Below, piece by piece: positions 44,350 through 56,404 of a stretch of DNA of 64,000 bases (within the stretch, counting starts at the first letter, position 1; every line of letters starts with the position of its first letter). Both the position numbers and the translations under genes were made by a program. The notes beneath the pieces are model-generated. The model searched no databases. It saw only the letters and a list, made by a program, of their open reading frames with translations, and was not told where the DNA came from. This DNA is from Isoetes taiwanensis (Eukaryota > Streptophyta > Lycopodiopsida > Isoetales > Isoetaceae). The stretch covers positions 620,001-684,000 of the forward strand of contig JAJEKV010000206.1 in the NCBI GenBank assembly GCA_021234155.1. The letters run 5' to 3'.

Positions 44350-47214
44350 CCAATGATATCATAGCCTTCTTCCTGACATCCTGAGGTATTGTAATTCTCG
44401 CATTTCTAGCTGGAATAGTGTTTGGAGTCCATGAGTACAAAACACTTTCATAGTCTAGCCAAAGATCAGGATCACTCGGATTTCTCCTCCATTTCTTTGT
44501 CCAACAATCGAGTACCTTTCTTTATCCGACACGTTGGTCAACTGATGATGCAATGGACACCACCATTCCACCCGCACATGGTTGAAGTTAATATTACCTT
44601 CTTCTTTGCAAATATCAGAGATAGTGAACCCCAACCATTAATTGGATATGTATCTAAATCTTGCGGCTTTTACTACCACAAATTGGTGGCATTCCAAGTC
44701 GGTGGAAGGTTCATAAGCATCCATGCCTAGAAACTTTGGCCTATTGTTCTTAGGACCAACATAGTGTTTGTCGAAGGAGGAGGAGCATATTGTTTGCGAA
44801 TGCTACTTACAGTGTCATCAAAATCCTCAAGCATCCGCTAAGGTCTTCCACCTAGTTTTAGGCAACCACCCTTCTTTCAATTCATCGAGGATGTGTCTAT
44901 CTCCCCACACGGGTTAATCACCTTCTTCCAAAGAAGCCACCAAGGCACGGTTGGTGTCATCCGGATTGGTTTGCCAATGCTTTATATAGTCTTGGATTCC
45001 TTCCTTAGTCAATCCCAATTGCTTCACTTCTTGATGGGTTTTAAAGCTTTTGGTTGACCTAGAGGTATCATAGGCTTGCCATTCTCATCTCTACGCCATA
45101 TTTCCTCCCTCCTCTCCACTCATCCTCTGAAGGTCTCATCTTCCATTGGAAGATTGGAATCCCATCTCTCACCCAAAAAGTGAACCGCAGAGGCCTGGAA
45201 TGACCTTCAAGATCCAATGTATAACCATCCACAAAGCTCTTCCAATCAGGCACTTCTTCTATGAGAGAAGCTATAGGGTTTGGAGTAGTGCATTCATGCA
45301 AGATTTCCATTAGCCTAGGAAAGTTGGTCACTTGTTTGTCGCTTCCGTTATACAACTATATTTGCCAAATAATGCATCCACATCCTCATGGGTATGCCCG
45401 GCATAAGAAACCCTAAATTAACTCTTTCAAATATCCCCACCTGTTAAGTAGGATAGGAAAGAAAACATCCACTGTTCTTATTTTGGCCAAAGACAATTAT
45501 CAAGTTGCAAGAGAAACCTTTTGGGTAGATCTTGAGGTTTAGCACGTGAAGTTGAAGCTCCAACACGCTCATTAGACCCATGCTTCCTAAACCTTGCCTT
45601 GCTGAACTTTTCAATATTGTTAGGTTTCCATCTAACAATGCTCTATGTAGTGCCCGGCTAGTCAGAAGGTCCTGGAGGTGACCATTGTATCCATTTTCAT
45701 AGTTTCTCAAACACCTCATGATACTCCCAATATGAAAATCTGGACCATCACTCCACAACTCCAAACTAAAATGGCCGTAGTAGGTTTGATTCTCGCCCAT
45801 GCAAGATTGACCATTGAGATCTCAGAAAGGGTATGATCTTCCACATGACTTTGGTATGTGTACTTGAATTGTGGAAGACAAGTCTTTTGCTGGTCCATCT
45901 TGTCATGTATAATACATAAATAGTTATTGGGTTCCAATGCAAATAAAGTCCTCCACATCCAATAACATGATCTACATGATAGTTGGTGGGTCATATGGTC
46001 CTTCATATGCTCCCTTATCCTAGCCCTTTGGCTAGGTTGCACGATCTTATCAAGAGTCTCCTTCAACTTAGCACATAAATTGCACTTTGCAAAGTTGTTT
46101 GAAGTTGCTATGGTGACATGATTGAAATGCTTCTTCCATAACCTACTAAAGCTAGGTTGGGATATTGGAAGAATTCCCAATTCTCAAGTAGGGAATTCAC
46201 TTCTTCCAAAATACTCTTTTGAGTACAATGTGATGGCAACCTTTTCTCAACAACCGCTCTTCCCTTTTCATCTCTTCTCTTTTGTGTGGCATAGACTCGC
46301 ATTGAAATCAATATATTTTTCAAATATCTCCTTGGCAGCCAGGGGTCCTAGCCGTTGGTCTCAACAAACCATTATTTCCATGTAAAGCAATCCCTGTTCC
46401 CCTCACTTTTTTTTTTGCCAATTATGCCATGAAGAAGTTGGAATTGCATGGATACTCCGCCATGCTTTTGCACATATCCATTTGCCTAGCAAAGGGTATC
46501 TTTTTTTTGTTTGGGTTTCTTTCATCTTGAAGTGCATGCTCAAGATTGTGTACATGTAGGTCCTCCTCTCATCAACAGTGTACTCTTGAAAAGTGGCTCT
46601 TGCTTCCACCAATTGTTCTATTGTGAAGAATTGCATACAATCACTCCAACAACAATCTGAGCCCCTAACCTTCACCATTGTCTCACGTTTGGTGTCACTA
46701 ATCAACTTGGCTCTTTTGCTAGGATAATGTCTGGCAACTGATACTTCTCCCCTTTTGCCTAGGTTTAGAGTTCCAACCGCCAATGGATCAATATCAAGAC
46801 AATCATTGTCCCCAACAACCTCAAGCTCGGAAAAATATAATCCTCCACAAATTGAACACTACTACTTATAGGCCATGCCATGATGCAAGGAACCTCCAAT
46901 TGCTTGACACAACCAAAACATTCCTTGTCACCCAAACCTTTACCTTTCCAGTTGTCTTCCAACATCGAAATTGCAATACCAATATTGTCTTCCCCTAGCC
47001 TTTCATCATTAACTTGACTTGACCGGGATCCGCTAGCACAATGACTCCTTGGCCTACTATTTCCTTGTTGCACTTGTGCATGATTCTCACCTTCTTGTTC
47101 CTCCATTGCACCCTACTATAGAGGACTAATTGTTTTTCTTCAACATTCTTGCTAGGAGTTGGTTTTTCATTGATATTGCTCTTTTCACCATCTTGAGTTG
47201 GAGGGGGCACCATT
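44350..47214 (-). pseudogene. Element C transposase (DDE-type, GHTHED family), decayed
   Basis: Read leftward from an ATG near 47214 (MVPPPTQDGEKSN). Ordered pieces: FFTIEQLVEARATFQEYT, KRYPLLGKWICAKAWRSI, then FSRLWKKHFNHVTIATSNNF and a C-x2-C pair (AKCNLCAKLK), YLCIIHDKMDQQKTCLP, then LPKRFLLQLDNC and, in shifted frames, GHTHEDVDALFGKYS, then DWKSFVDGYTLDLEG and FQWKMRPSEDEW. The three acidic blocks (D in HDKMDQ, D in QLDN, E/D in GHTHEDVD) are the expected catalytic set of a widespread eukaryotic transposase-like family with DUF7869-type cores. At least five frame changes or stops are present (around 46985, 46390, 45700, 45460 and 45380), so it is inactive, though sequencing errors could explain some. 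Confidence 0.75.
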
Positions 47215-47229
47215 GACCTAGGCAAATTG

Positions 47230-47566
47230 CACCCTTTTAGTCAATGAGTAAGAAAAAATTATTACACCATAAGATAAAAAAAGCATTACATTTATGGAAT
47301 ATGTAGAGGTAAATCAAATTTTTTAAAAGCAAGAAATTCCTTGGAAATAGGTTTAATATAATAATAACAATGGGCGAAATGAAATCATTTAAAACAAGAA
47401 TTTTCATGGCAACAACAAGGAAATGACATTTATATAAATATATCCAAATTTTAATTATCGAAAATTTGGATATATGATTACTAAAAAGACATATAACTAA
47501 TAGACGTGAGAATTTATTATCCATAATAATATACCCTAGATAATATAGTCATGGGAATTTCGATTA
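47230..47566. other. AT-rich spacer between the divergent genes of element C
   Basis: No gene. It separates the leftward transposase from the rightward genes, so both promoters probably lie in or next to it. Confidence 0.5.
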
Positions 47567-47645
47567 CCGGGCGTGTTATTTGAGGCAATAAATTATTCAC
47601 GCTTAAGAGCTAATTAACCCTATATAAATCCCGGTTCACGCCTCA
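47567..47645 (+). promoter_or_regulatory. Promoter module 1 of element C
   Basis: GGGCGTGTTATTTGAGGCAA, then AATTATTCACGC, then CTATATAAATCC (TATA box at about 47621-47628). A diverged copy of the whole ~80-bp module lies at 48792-48872. Confidence 0.6.
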
Positions 47646-47684
47646 AGACCATTCTGTCCCAATTTTTTTTTTTTACGCCCATGA

Positions 47685-48071
47685 AGCGTTCAGCCTCGGC
47701 CGCTTCATGAAGAACCCGAGGTCTCGCCAAAGAGACGCGGGTTGAAGAACCCCTCTTCCCCGCCATCGATTTCCTTGCCCAATTCTCCTCCGATTCGATT
47801 GGAGGATGATGCTGATTTTGAAGAGGAGGAGTTGAGCTCCTCTCGATTCTCTCCGATTCAAGAGGAGGAAGAGGAGGAAGAGGAGGAGTTGGAGGAAGAG
47901 GAGGAGATGTCCTCCCAAGAGCATGAAACCGCTCTGCTTCAGGGTTGGCTTGACCCTGAAACAGAGAATGAAATCTCGGAGGAGGAGGAGGAGGAGGAGG
48001 AGGAGGAGGAGGAGGATTCGGAAGAAGGTCGACAATTCGACCAATTTTTGGAGTGGTTAAGAGATGAACCA
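47685..48071 (+). pseudogene. Element C acidic protein, first exon
   Basis: The open stretch encodes a strongly glutamate-rich segment (EDDADFEEEEL, then runs of E) ending QFDQFLEWLRDEPG. A GT at 48072 and CTTTGTTGCAG ending at 48153 delimit an 82-bp intron, after which AWKKSDADPGRP follows. No in-frame ATG opens it: the only nearby ATG (47681) is in another frame, so the start is lost or lies in an unseen exon. Acidic exons of this kind have no fixed function; family not recognised. Confidence 0.45.
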
Positions 48072-48791
48072 GGTTTGCATGTGATTTCTTTTTGTTTTTT
48101 GTTTTTGCACCTTTCTTTCTTTTCTAACACCTTTCTTTCTTCTTTGTTGCAGGCGTGGAAGAAGAGTGATGCAGATCCCGGGCGGCCCATTTTTTGTTTC
48201 CATTCTTACAGAAGTTTTGGACACGCCCAGGGCAATTTTTTTTCTCAGAATTGTGTGAAAAGCCTCGGGCAATCGCTGCTTCCAAGCCGGGACATCTGTA
48301 CATACAACTGTTTTTAATGAAATCAAACAGTTTTCTTCATAAACTTTGTCTTCAAACAGTTTTCTTCAAACAGTTTTTCTGTACATAAATTTTTTTGGAT
48401 AAAATCAAACTGTATTCTCCAATTATTTTGGCTCCAAGCTGTTTTCTCTAAAATTTTGTCTCTCTAGAATTTTGTATCTGCAAATTTTGTCTCAACAAAG
48501 TCTCGGGAACACTATAAATCAACCACATGAGAAATCTCTGATTCGTCACAGTAACCATAGGAAATTTTCCTATACGACCTAAAACAATTCCCCAACCTTA
48601 CAAGTCATTTTTTAGCCTTCATAATTTTGCCTTTAAAATCATTTTTAATGTAGCCTATATAAAATTTCTAAATTCTATTTTTTCGAATGCAATAAATGGA
48701 ATAAAATGCCGTGAGAATTTATTGCATGAAATGCAATATTCTCCATATATACCATATACATGTCATGTCTGGCGGGAAGACCGTACGCCAG

Positions 48792-48872
48792 GCGTGTTAA
48801 TTCAAGCAATCAATTATTCACGCTAACTTTTTTCTAATTGTGCCTATATAAATCCATTTTACGCTCTCAAAG
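48792..48872 (+). promoter_or_regulatory. Promoter module 2 of element C
   Basis: GGCGTGTTAATTCAAGCAAT, AATTATTCACGC and CCTATATAAATCC repeat the order and spacing of module 1, 1.2 kb downstream. A second transcript start is therefore likely. Confidence 0.6.
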
Positions 48873-49427
48873 TTCCTACATTTTCTTCCTTCCTTCATAC
48901 GATTTGCCGGTTGGCTTTCTTTGTGTTTGGATCCGTCCGAAATCTTGGTGAGCAGATTTATATTCATCAATGTTAGATGTTTGGTTTCGCAATTCCTAAC
49001 TTACTAAAAAGACTCGCTTTTTTGTCTCACCAGCATCTCAGAGAGGAAATCGGAGACTAATTAAAACCAAAAGCAGGAGAGGACTAAGGTCTGCGAATCG
49101 AAAAGCCTCGGAATTAAAACCACAAGCATAGTCCTCCGTTCTTCGAATCCTTCCAGCCTCTGAACTCAAGGTTAGTTTTCATTTAGTTTTAAGTTGCATC
49201 TCAATGGCAGGTTTAATCCAAGAAGACAAGCTTTTGCATTTGCTCGAGGGTAGAGGAGCAAGATGATGTTTATGAAAACCAGAATAGTTTTTATAAACTT
49301 CATCCGCTTCTTTTGTTTCGAGTAAATTCTTGAGTTTCTCTTCCGAATTAATCATGCTATTGCATGCAAGTTTCTATTATGAATGTGTAGTAGAAAGCAT
49401 TAGAAAAATCTGAAAGATAATATTTGA

Positions 49428-49444
49428 AACACGCTAAGCGTGTT
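49428..49444. repeat. Perfect palindrome AACACGC-TAA-GCGTGTT
   Basis: Best single example of the CACGC...GCGTG palindrome family of element C. Others lie near 48785, 49474, 49712, 51671, 51709, 53065, 53136, 53178, 55279, 55317, 55360 and 55394. Confidence 0.85.
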
Positions 49445-49768
49445 TTAGGGTAATCTTAGCCTTCAACATGAATACACGCTCGGCGTGCATTCAGCAGGGA
49501 GGAAAAAAAAAAAACACATACGGATAGATAAGTAAATAGATAAAGGCCGGGCAATTATTTACACGGCGGTTATCGAATGCGCCGGCGTGTATAGTTTTTT
49601 CCATATAGCGGTTTACACCGGAGTGCAAACAATTGTATCCCTACTTTCAACTTTTACGCTAAACACGGGGGGTGTCTCTTAGTTTCTAAGTTTATAAATA
49701 AAGAAATATAACACGCCAGCGTGAATACCGATACTCCGCCACTTCCTATTGATAGATGCAGGTTACAT

Positions 49769-50105
49769 TAATCACCCGGTTGGTGACGAAGATGGATTGG
49801 AATTACATTTGGGCCAGCAATCACACGGCCCAGCCCGATTTCGCTCCAATCTCCGTCCGGTTGAACAGCCGAGCACCCGGTTCGGGCCGGAGCACCTGAT
49901 CTTGCAACCCCCGGAGTACTTGGATCAAGTAATGATGATGGCAGAGAGCGCAGGCAATGATAGATCTGGGCTCGGGGCCTTTGCAACCGCACGGAGGTCG
50001 CCCTCTTATCTAATCACCGAGAATGCAAGACATGCATTGATCGAGAGTGAATCTCGCATCCGTCGACTCAAGATTCAAAATGAGGCTGCGTTTCTTAGTG
50101 GTTAG
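49769..50105 (+). pseudogene. Element C exon-like stretch, unknown
   Basis: After TTGATAGATGCAG (a good splice acceptor) an open stretch reads GYINHPVGDEDGLELHLG through LITENARHALIESESRIRRL to FLSG. No known domain recognised. The intron-like DNA before it carries five CACGC palindromes. Confidence 0.4.
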
Positions 50106-51190
50106 CCTCTATGCCCGGATGCCCCAAACTAACCACTACCACAAAGCAGATAATGATGCAATGGAGATGGCTCAACCAATGGAACCACTACCGAGGGCGC
50201 TATAATGATGCATTGGAGGTTCAACCAATGGAGCAGGAGGTGGGAGGGGAGAGGAGGAGGGAGGTGGAGGTGGAGCAAAGGGGTGGTGGAGCTAGAGCCC
50301 GGTGTTTTTGCCGGGTTTTTACTTTAAGAATTCACTATGCCCCGCAATGCAAATGGGAATATCGATATGACTACTCGATGGCCCGGGCTTGAAACAAGAG
50401 GTCTGGGATTTTGTCCGGTTTATCCGGTTTATCCAGATTATATACAATTGTAATCTTTTTCCAATGAATACAACAAATTTTGTCTACTTCTATATTTTTA
50501 CAATGTAATACATGTTACATACCTTTTTAAGCGGTTTCTTGGCCATGCAACAAATGTTCCAACACTTTCTCCAACCGTATCCCCACCGGGGTGTCTGAGG
50601 TAAAGCTTCATCCATAGCGCAGTGATTAATCATCAGTAACTCGGACATACTTATCCCCGAAAGCGGAATTCCATGACAAGCATGATCGGATCGATGGAGT
50701 CGATCTTGCATAATCCTACTTTCCTTTTCTCGATTTGTAGTTAACATGAAACATTCATCTTCGACCGCAGAAAATTGCTATTCGAGACACCTACTATTGG
50801 AAATTAATGTTCAAGCTATTGGAATGAGATGAGTACCGCATCAGAGCCATTCTTGAGAAGCTGATTTGAGTCTCCGAAGGTTGATTTGAGAAGTCAAGGA
50901 AACTGTGGAAACTCCGCGGTCGGGAAAATTCAATTAGAAGAAAGATTAGGTTAACTACGTTTAGGCGAGGGATAAATTTGGCGGATTTTAAAAACTTAAT
51001 GAAAGAAGTCGGGCGGACGGGTCTTCGCCATTATTATTTGTATGTGTCAAGAATATTTCAAACCGCATTTTGTGTTTTCTTGAAATTCAAATTTCTCTAT
51101 TTCTCGTCTGGTAAAAAAAGCTATTTCTTCGAAAGCAGCTCGAAAGGCCAGATCCGAGCGACCTTCCGACTGTTACTAGGCGACTCGGAG
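50106..51190. other. No assignable gene inside element C
   Basis: A repeat-like GGAGGTGGGAGGGG purine run lies near 50215-50290. Short frames here have no recognisable domain. Confidence 0.4.
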
Positions 51191-51191
51191 A

Positions 51192-51326
51192 TGTCTTCTA
51201 AAGCGAATCGAGGTCGAGGCGGACGGGGGCAGGAAGCGGTGGAAGAGGAATCTCTAAACCCGGCTCTTCTCAAGTTTCAGAGGACGTTGATCAGAATACA
51301 CAGAATACACAGAACCCTATTCAAGG
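51192..51326 (+). pseudogene. Element C candidate first exon of a second gene
   Basis: An ATG opens SSKANRGRGGRGQEAVEEES, then LLKFQRTLIRIHRI, closing at AAG|GTATTTAATT, a plausible splice donor. RG-rich starts are typical of nucleic-acid-binding proteins. A possible acceptor lies near 51766. Confidence 0.4.
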
Positions 51327-51769
51327 TATTTAATTTGCCACAGAATACACACTGTGTGGAGAGTATTATGCTTGCATGAATTTGAGATATTTCCTTTCAC
51401 TTAATATGCTTTGCATGAGTTTGAGTTATTATGCTTTGCATGAATTTTTAAGTATTAACATCGAGTTAATGCTCGATTGTCCGCTCTGTAGAACATAATT
51501 TTGCTCGCTTTTTTATATATAGAATATAGCGTTAGGCAGGTTGGAGATATCAATGTTCAATGAGGTTAAATAGTGTGAAATATGCATTCATGAAGGGTAT
51601 GTAGCTTAAAATGTGGATGCAAAATAATTTAGTTTCAAGTTAACGCATGGTCAATAATAGGAGATACCAACACGCCAAGCGTGATTTGTACTAATTTAGG
51701 TTTAAATGCACGCCGTGATCTCTTGTTCTGAAAAGTACTCTAAAAGTGCTCATCTTCATTTGCAAAGGC

Positions 51770-52830
51770 TCAAGAGGAAGAAAACCCCTACTAATTGGGT
51801 TCTAATCCACGCCAAGAAAGCAAGGGACGCGAACTGCGACCGTGATGCAAGCACCATATGATCTCACCTTAGATGATGAAGGGCCGATTCTTATAGCAAC
51901 CACCGACCCCGCCTGCCTCAAGAGGAAATGGACGAGGGTGCGAGTGGTACGTTGACCTTGCCAAGACAAATGGCAAGCTCGACTTAACTCTCTTCTCGAG
52001 GAAAAAGGAAGCGATAAGATGGCCAAACAAGGGATCCTAATCTCTTGTGAGGAAGAGGATGACACCAACCGCAAATTGCTCTTGGAGATTACATGGGGCG
52101 GTAAGAAAGATCCGCCGGACTTACTCCTTTGTAGAGCTATCAGATACAAGGATACGCTCATGAAGGCAGATGTGAAGCGGTGAGACATGTTTTAAGTATG
52201 GTTGGCCAACCAATGTAGCGCTTACGCCAATATCTATTTGCCAAGGGGTTACAAAATTGTGAGAGGCATGTTCACTAAACCGACACCAAGTCACTATTTG
52301 CGCAAGCTAGGAATTAGCTGACTTGAAAGCTTCTAAAAGGGTCCTAGATCTAGGGAAGAATGTTCAACCTGCAGGTTGTCGAAGGCATGGAGGCTTCGCT
52401 TTTTAGAATGAACAGAATGAGTGGCGTAGCTAGAGGCCATGAACAAGTTGAATAAGTGCGCCCGACCATTATCCATTGGGTCTTAAGGAAACTTTTGCGA
52501 TCCATGTGAAGTCCCTCATCCATTCACCAAGCTCCATTTATGTTAGTAGGAGATATGATCCGGCACATGCCATGGAGATTGTTGAGAGCATGATTAGTAA
52601 TCGAGGTCAAATGCCTATGCGGCGGATGTGCTACCTTGGGATATGATCTCGAACAAGCTGCTTTGTGTGGACTAACGTCCAGAGCTATTATCAAGTGATG
52701 ATATTAAATATGTCATCATCGACGGCAGCATTCCGTTGAGGCACAAAAGGCCATCATCAGCAGCGAGAACAAACAGGCAAAAAGTGTTCTACAATCACTA
52801 TGCATTATAGGAGGTGTCGTGATCTTGGAT
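51770..52830 (+). pseudogene. Element C coding remnants, unknown family
   Basis: Stretches such as YDLTLDDEGPILIATTDPAC, KQGILISCEEEDDTNRKLLL, LLLCRAIRYKDTLMKADVKR, YANIYLPRGYKIVRGMFTKP and HAMEIVESMISNRGQ look protein-coding but are separated by stops in one or another frame. I do not recognise the protein. They lie between two palindrome-bearing introns. Confidence 0.4.
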
Positions 52831-52930
52831 GCCAATACTTCACTGGGCAGATTTGGTCGAGATTAGTGCAACTTTGAATGAAATGGGAAGACATTTCTAT
52901 ACAAAAGGTAATCAACCTGGTTTCATAAAT

Positions 52931-53113
52931 TGTATTCCGCCAGCGGTGCTTTCAAATCAAACCAATTCCGCCCGGCGTGTTTTGAAATCAATCAATTCCG
53001 CATGCGTGTTTTCAAGTCAACCAATTGATTTGAAAAACACCGCTGGAATCGATTGATTTGAAAACACGCGGGCGTGGAATTGGTTTGATTTGAAAGCACA
53101 CCTGGCGTGAATT
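52931..53113. repeat. ~183-bp fold-back (long hairpin)
   Basis: Left arm CTTTCAAATCAAACCAATTCC and right arm GGAATTGGTTTGATTTGAAA pair, and complementarity continues inward (TTTGAAATCAATC against GATTGATTTGAAA) and outward to CCGCCAGCGGTG / CACACCTGGCG (first arm quoted in part). The centre is near 53022. Both arms contain CACGC-type palindromes. Confidence 0.75.
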
Positions 53114-53234
53114 GCATTAGTAACTTTATTCATTTCACGCCAGGCGTGATTTTTCTCTTCATCAATTCTATTCAAATCACGCCCGGTGTGTTTCTATTCT
53201 ATGATACTGATTCAATGTCTGTACTATTGCAGTC

Positions 53235-54595
53235 CATACGTTGAACAATTGCGCCACGCTCTTCAACAGCGATGGGTGGAATATGGCTGCCCATTGCCCA
53301 CCGCATGTATGGGTCTAAGTCCGAGGCATTCAAAGCTCTTTGGAGCCGGACAAGGTCGCAGCAACAATTATACAGAGAAGAAGAAGAAGACTGCAAGAAA
53401 ATCAAAGAAAAAAGGTGGTGATGACATTGCAGATCCTTCTGAAAGCTCATCCAGCAGGTCAGGACCAACAGACTCGTATAAGATTGTGTTTTGTAAGGAG
53501 GCAGTATGGCTCAAGTGGAATGAATTCTGGGACGCTTATGCACAAGGGAAGCTGCCAGATACTATGGGTAGGGTGCCTCCGTTGATGTAAGCATCTTTGA
53601 CTTGAATGTGACAGAGATGAGAAAGACTCGGGGGGCTAGACGACTTTGAGACCATTTGGGTTTTTAGACGGTGCTTAAAGAAGGAAGTCTTATACAAGAA
53701 GGGTGCTTTCACCAAGGATAGGATGTCCTTCGTTGAGTGCAGTACCATGTAAAGGATGTATCGTGACAATGAAGTCACTGGTGTAGGAGCCGAAGTTACA
53801 AAGGCTATCGGGGGATGTGGCATTATCCGAAAATGGATTGCCGGACAAATACAAGGTCGTGAATGATGACATCAAGAAGTTTGTATTCGGTCAAAGGACT
53901 TCCTAAAGAATTGGAAGGCTAAAAATACAAAACATAAGGAGACTCTACCCCTAAGGTACCGGGCTGAGTTGAGAAGAAAAGTGGCCCTTGTGAAGAAGAT
54001 TATCGGAGAAGACTATTAATCGGTCCAAAAAGATTCGGTCTCCATTGGGTACAAAGGTCTCTTGCCGATTCAACTTCCGGCCTTAAAAAATATATCACTC
54101 TTTGTGTTGGGGCCAGGGTGGGAGAGGAGATATGGGCATGAACCGAAGGACTACAAAGAGCTTCTTTACCAGTCAGATAGGATTGACAACCGAGAGGTCC
54201 TTCACTATTGTCATCGTTTGTCCTTCGGTGAGTCACATCCAGATGCACTATCTGCTGCTCATGATCTGGAGTGCCTCAAAGTTATTAGGGAGGGATGCCT
54301 AATATATGATGTTAAGGATAATGAGCTGCGAACAGAACGGAAGATGGCACATGTGATCTTTATTATGATATCCATGCTGTCAGACGAGGAATATGATATT
54401 GCTAAGGCCAAGGGTGACAATAGCAGTGCATGGGAATGTTTTCTTCTAGATGATCCAGACTTAAGAACTATATTCTTTCATACGGATCAGGATCAGTCCG
54501 AAACGGGGATGAGTCAAGAGGATGAGGATCGGGACCCCCTCCTAAGTGGGGAAATCAAGCACGAGCTACAAACTAAGGAGAAGGGCCCTTAAATA
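53235..54595 (+). pseudogene. Element C large exon-like region, unknown family
   Basis: After TACTATTGCAG (acceptor, about 53232) the sequence reads PYVEQLRHALQQRWVEYGCP, a lysine-rich segment (EKKKKTARKSKKKGGDD), then KIVFCKEAVWLKWNEFWDAY. From 54062 another open stretch contains FVLGPGWERRYGHEPKDY, LHYCHRLSFGESHPDALSAA and DDPDLRTIFFHTDQDQ. Stops lie in the intervening sequence. No domain is recognised. It could be part of the same gene as the phosphatase exons that follow. Confidence 0.45.
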
Positions 54596-55276
54596 AAATG
54601 GATTTCCCATCTATGGCTGCTTACCTCGCCGAGGCATTTGCTCCAATTGATACAACCCGCTTTGGAGCTTCATGTTGGAGGTTATATTGCCCGAGAGGCT
54701 CTTATGGGTGCAAGAAGATGTCACCGCTTTGTGAGTGATGAGCGTGCCAAAGACTTTCTTTGAACCATTCCTCATGCATGTGCTTGCCAAGTCTCCTAAA
54801 GGCCCTTATGGCAACCCTCGAAATCATCAGCAATCAAAAGTCTCGTAGACTTGTCCAATTCAAAGTGGACGTTGTTCCCGGAGAGGGAACTAGTAATCTG
54901 CAACTCGATAAGGAAAGCAAGAATGAACAAATAGTCGCTAAACCGGTTGCTCAAAGTACCGTGGATGGCGGCGAACTTAGGGAATATCCTTGCCCACATT
55001 GCGGGTGATGCAAGCAACAATAGAGTAGATTCACAGGTTAACAATGAAATAATTGACAGGGAAACCAAAATGAAGGCAACGGCGGCTCTAGTGATTCATG
55101 TGTTTGCCAAATCAATAGTAAAATAATGTCGGGTTGTGAAGGACGCAATGAACTAATAGAAAATAACAATTCTAACAAATGTAAGAAGACGAAGATTAAG
55201 GGTGGCGGAGGGGAGAATGACGCCGATGACGGCAGCGAAACTGAAGATGATAGGTATGGCCTTGCCGACGAAATAG
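54596..55276 (+). pseudogene. Element C exon-like stretch before the phosphatase exons
   Basis: ISHLWLLTSPRHLLQLIQPA, then LELHVGGYIAREALMGARRC and HRFVSDERAKDFL can be read, with later interruptions. The phrase HVGGYIARE is reminiscent of the zinc-binding end of some transposases, but the match is too weak to name. Confidence 0.35.
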
Positions 55277-55461
55277 CGCCACGCGTGATTTAATTTGTAT
55301 TACCTTTGAATTAAATCGCGCCAAGCGTGCTTTGATTATTTTTCGTTGTCAAACTAAATCACGCCGAGCGATTTGGTTATGACTATTTCAAATCACGCTT
55401 GGCGCGTTTGTATTGTTTGTGTTATCGTATCTTGCTGACCGGATACATGTTTGATGTTTCA

Positions 55462-55970
55462 GCTTCCATTGCGTTTCTAAGAAGGTTGTGGTGTTCGACC
55501 TAAACGGAGTCCTTTGCAAGACTTTTCCGAAAAATAAAGTGGCTAGAGAACAGTTTCATCAGACACCAGTAGAATCAAACACCAAGTGAATCTATCCGCG
55601 GCCGCGACTTGAAGGAGATGCTAGACGAGGCATTCAGGTTATTTCGAGTTGGTATTTGGTCATCCATGGAACTAAGGAACATCAAGGATACTTTGGAGGC
55701 ACTGGGGGAAATGCGTAGAAATTGGTTGACCCTTTGGGATCAGAACAAATGTGTGAAGTTCACTAATCCCAAGGATCCAAGTGCAAAAGCCTATCTTCAT
55801 CAAACACTTGAGTAACATGATGGATTTAACTTGGTATCGAGAATAAGGATGATATAATCATAGTGGATGATGATGCTCTCAAATGCTTCTACAATCAAAC
55901 ACAGTGCCCCGAATCCACCATCTTACGATCCAAAAACTTTGGGATGATGATTTTCGGTGAAGTTTGTGTC
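55462..55970 (+). pseudogene. NLI-interacting factor / FCP1-like phosphatase domain in element C
   Basis: Family members are HAD-fold phosphatases, several acting on the RNA polymerase II C-terminal domain. After TTGATGTTTCAG (acceptor, about 55461) the sequence reads KKVVVFDLNGVLCKTF, where DLNG replaces DxDx(T/V); plant relatives with LDINGLLA are known. Next come LDEAFRLFRVGIWSSMELRN (matching FxVGIWSS) and LTLWDQNKCV (matching LFCWDQSHC), and later IVDDDALKCFYN, matching LLVDDSPYKA. Stops near 55589 and 55815 break the reading, so this copy is probably defective. Its place at the 3' end of the rightward genes of C suggests captured host sequence or a native second protein of the transposon. 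Confidence 0.75.
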
Positions 55971-56404
55971 TATTATGCATAATTTGGCTATGGGGATGAC
56001 GGTGGGTGAAGTGTTAGATTCGTACCTTAACCGGATAGAACGGTGACATGGAACCACACCTTGTTAAATACGTGGAAAAACATGGATTGATCCCTTAATG
56101 TTTTATTGGAATATATGATATTTTTGTATGATATTTGTGCCATGTATCGATAATTTCGAGTCTGGAATTGCCTCGCAAATAATGCAATTTGTTATTATCA
56201 AACCTAATATTATCATCTATTGAGCAAGCAATATTTGTCTCATCTATGTTAGCAACTTGCTCTTCATTTCTGCATATTTCAATTCGCATATGAAAAGTCA
56301 CACGTGAATCGCAACCTTATGTTATTTTTGAAGTCCAAAAAAAAAGATTAAAAAAAACAAAAACCCCCTAGAAGACAATAGCAGGTTGGCGTGATTTTGG
56401 AGTT

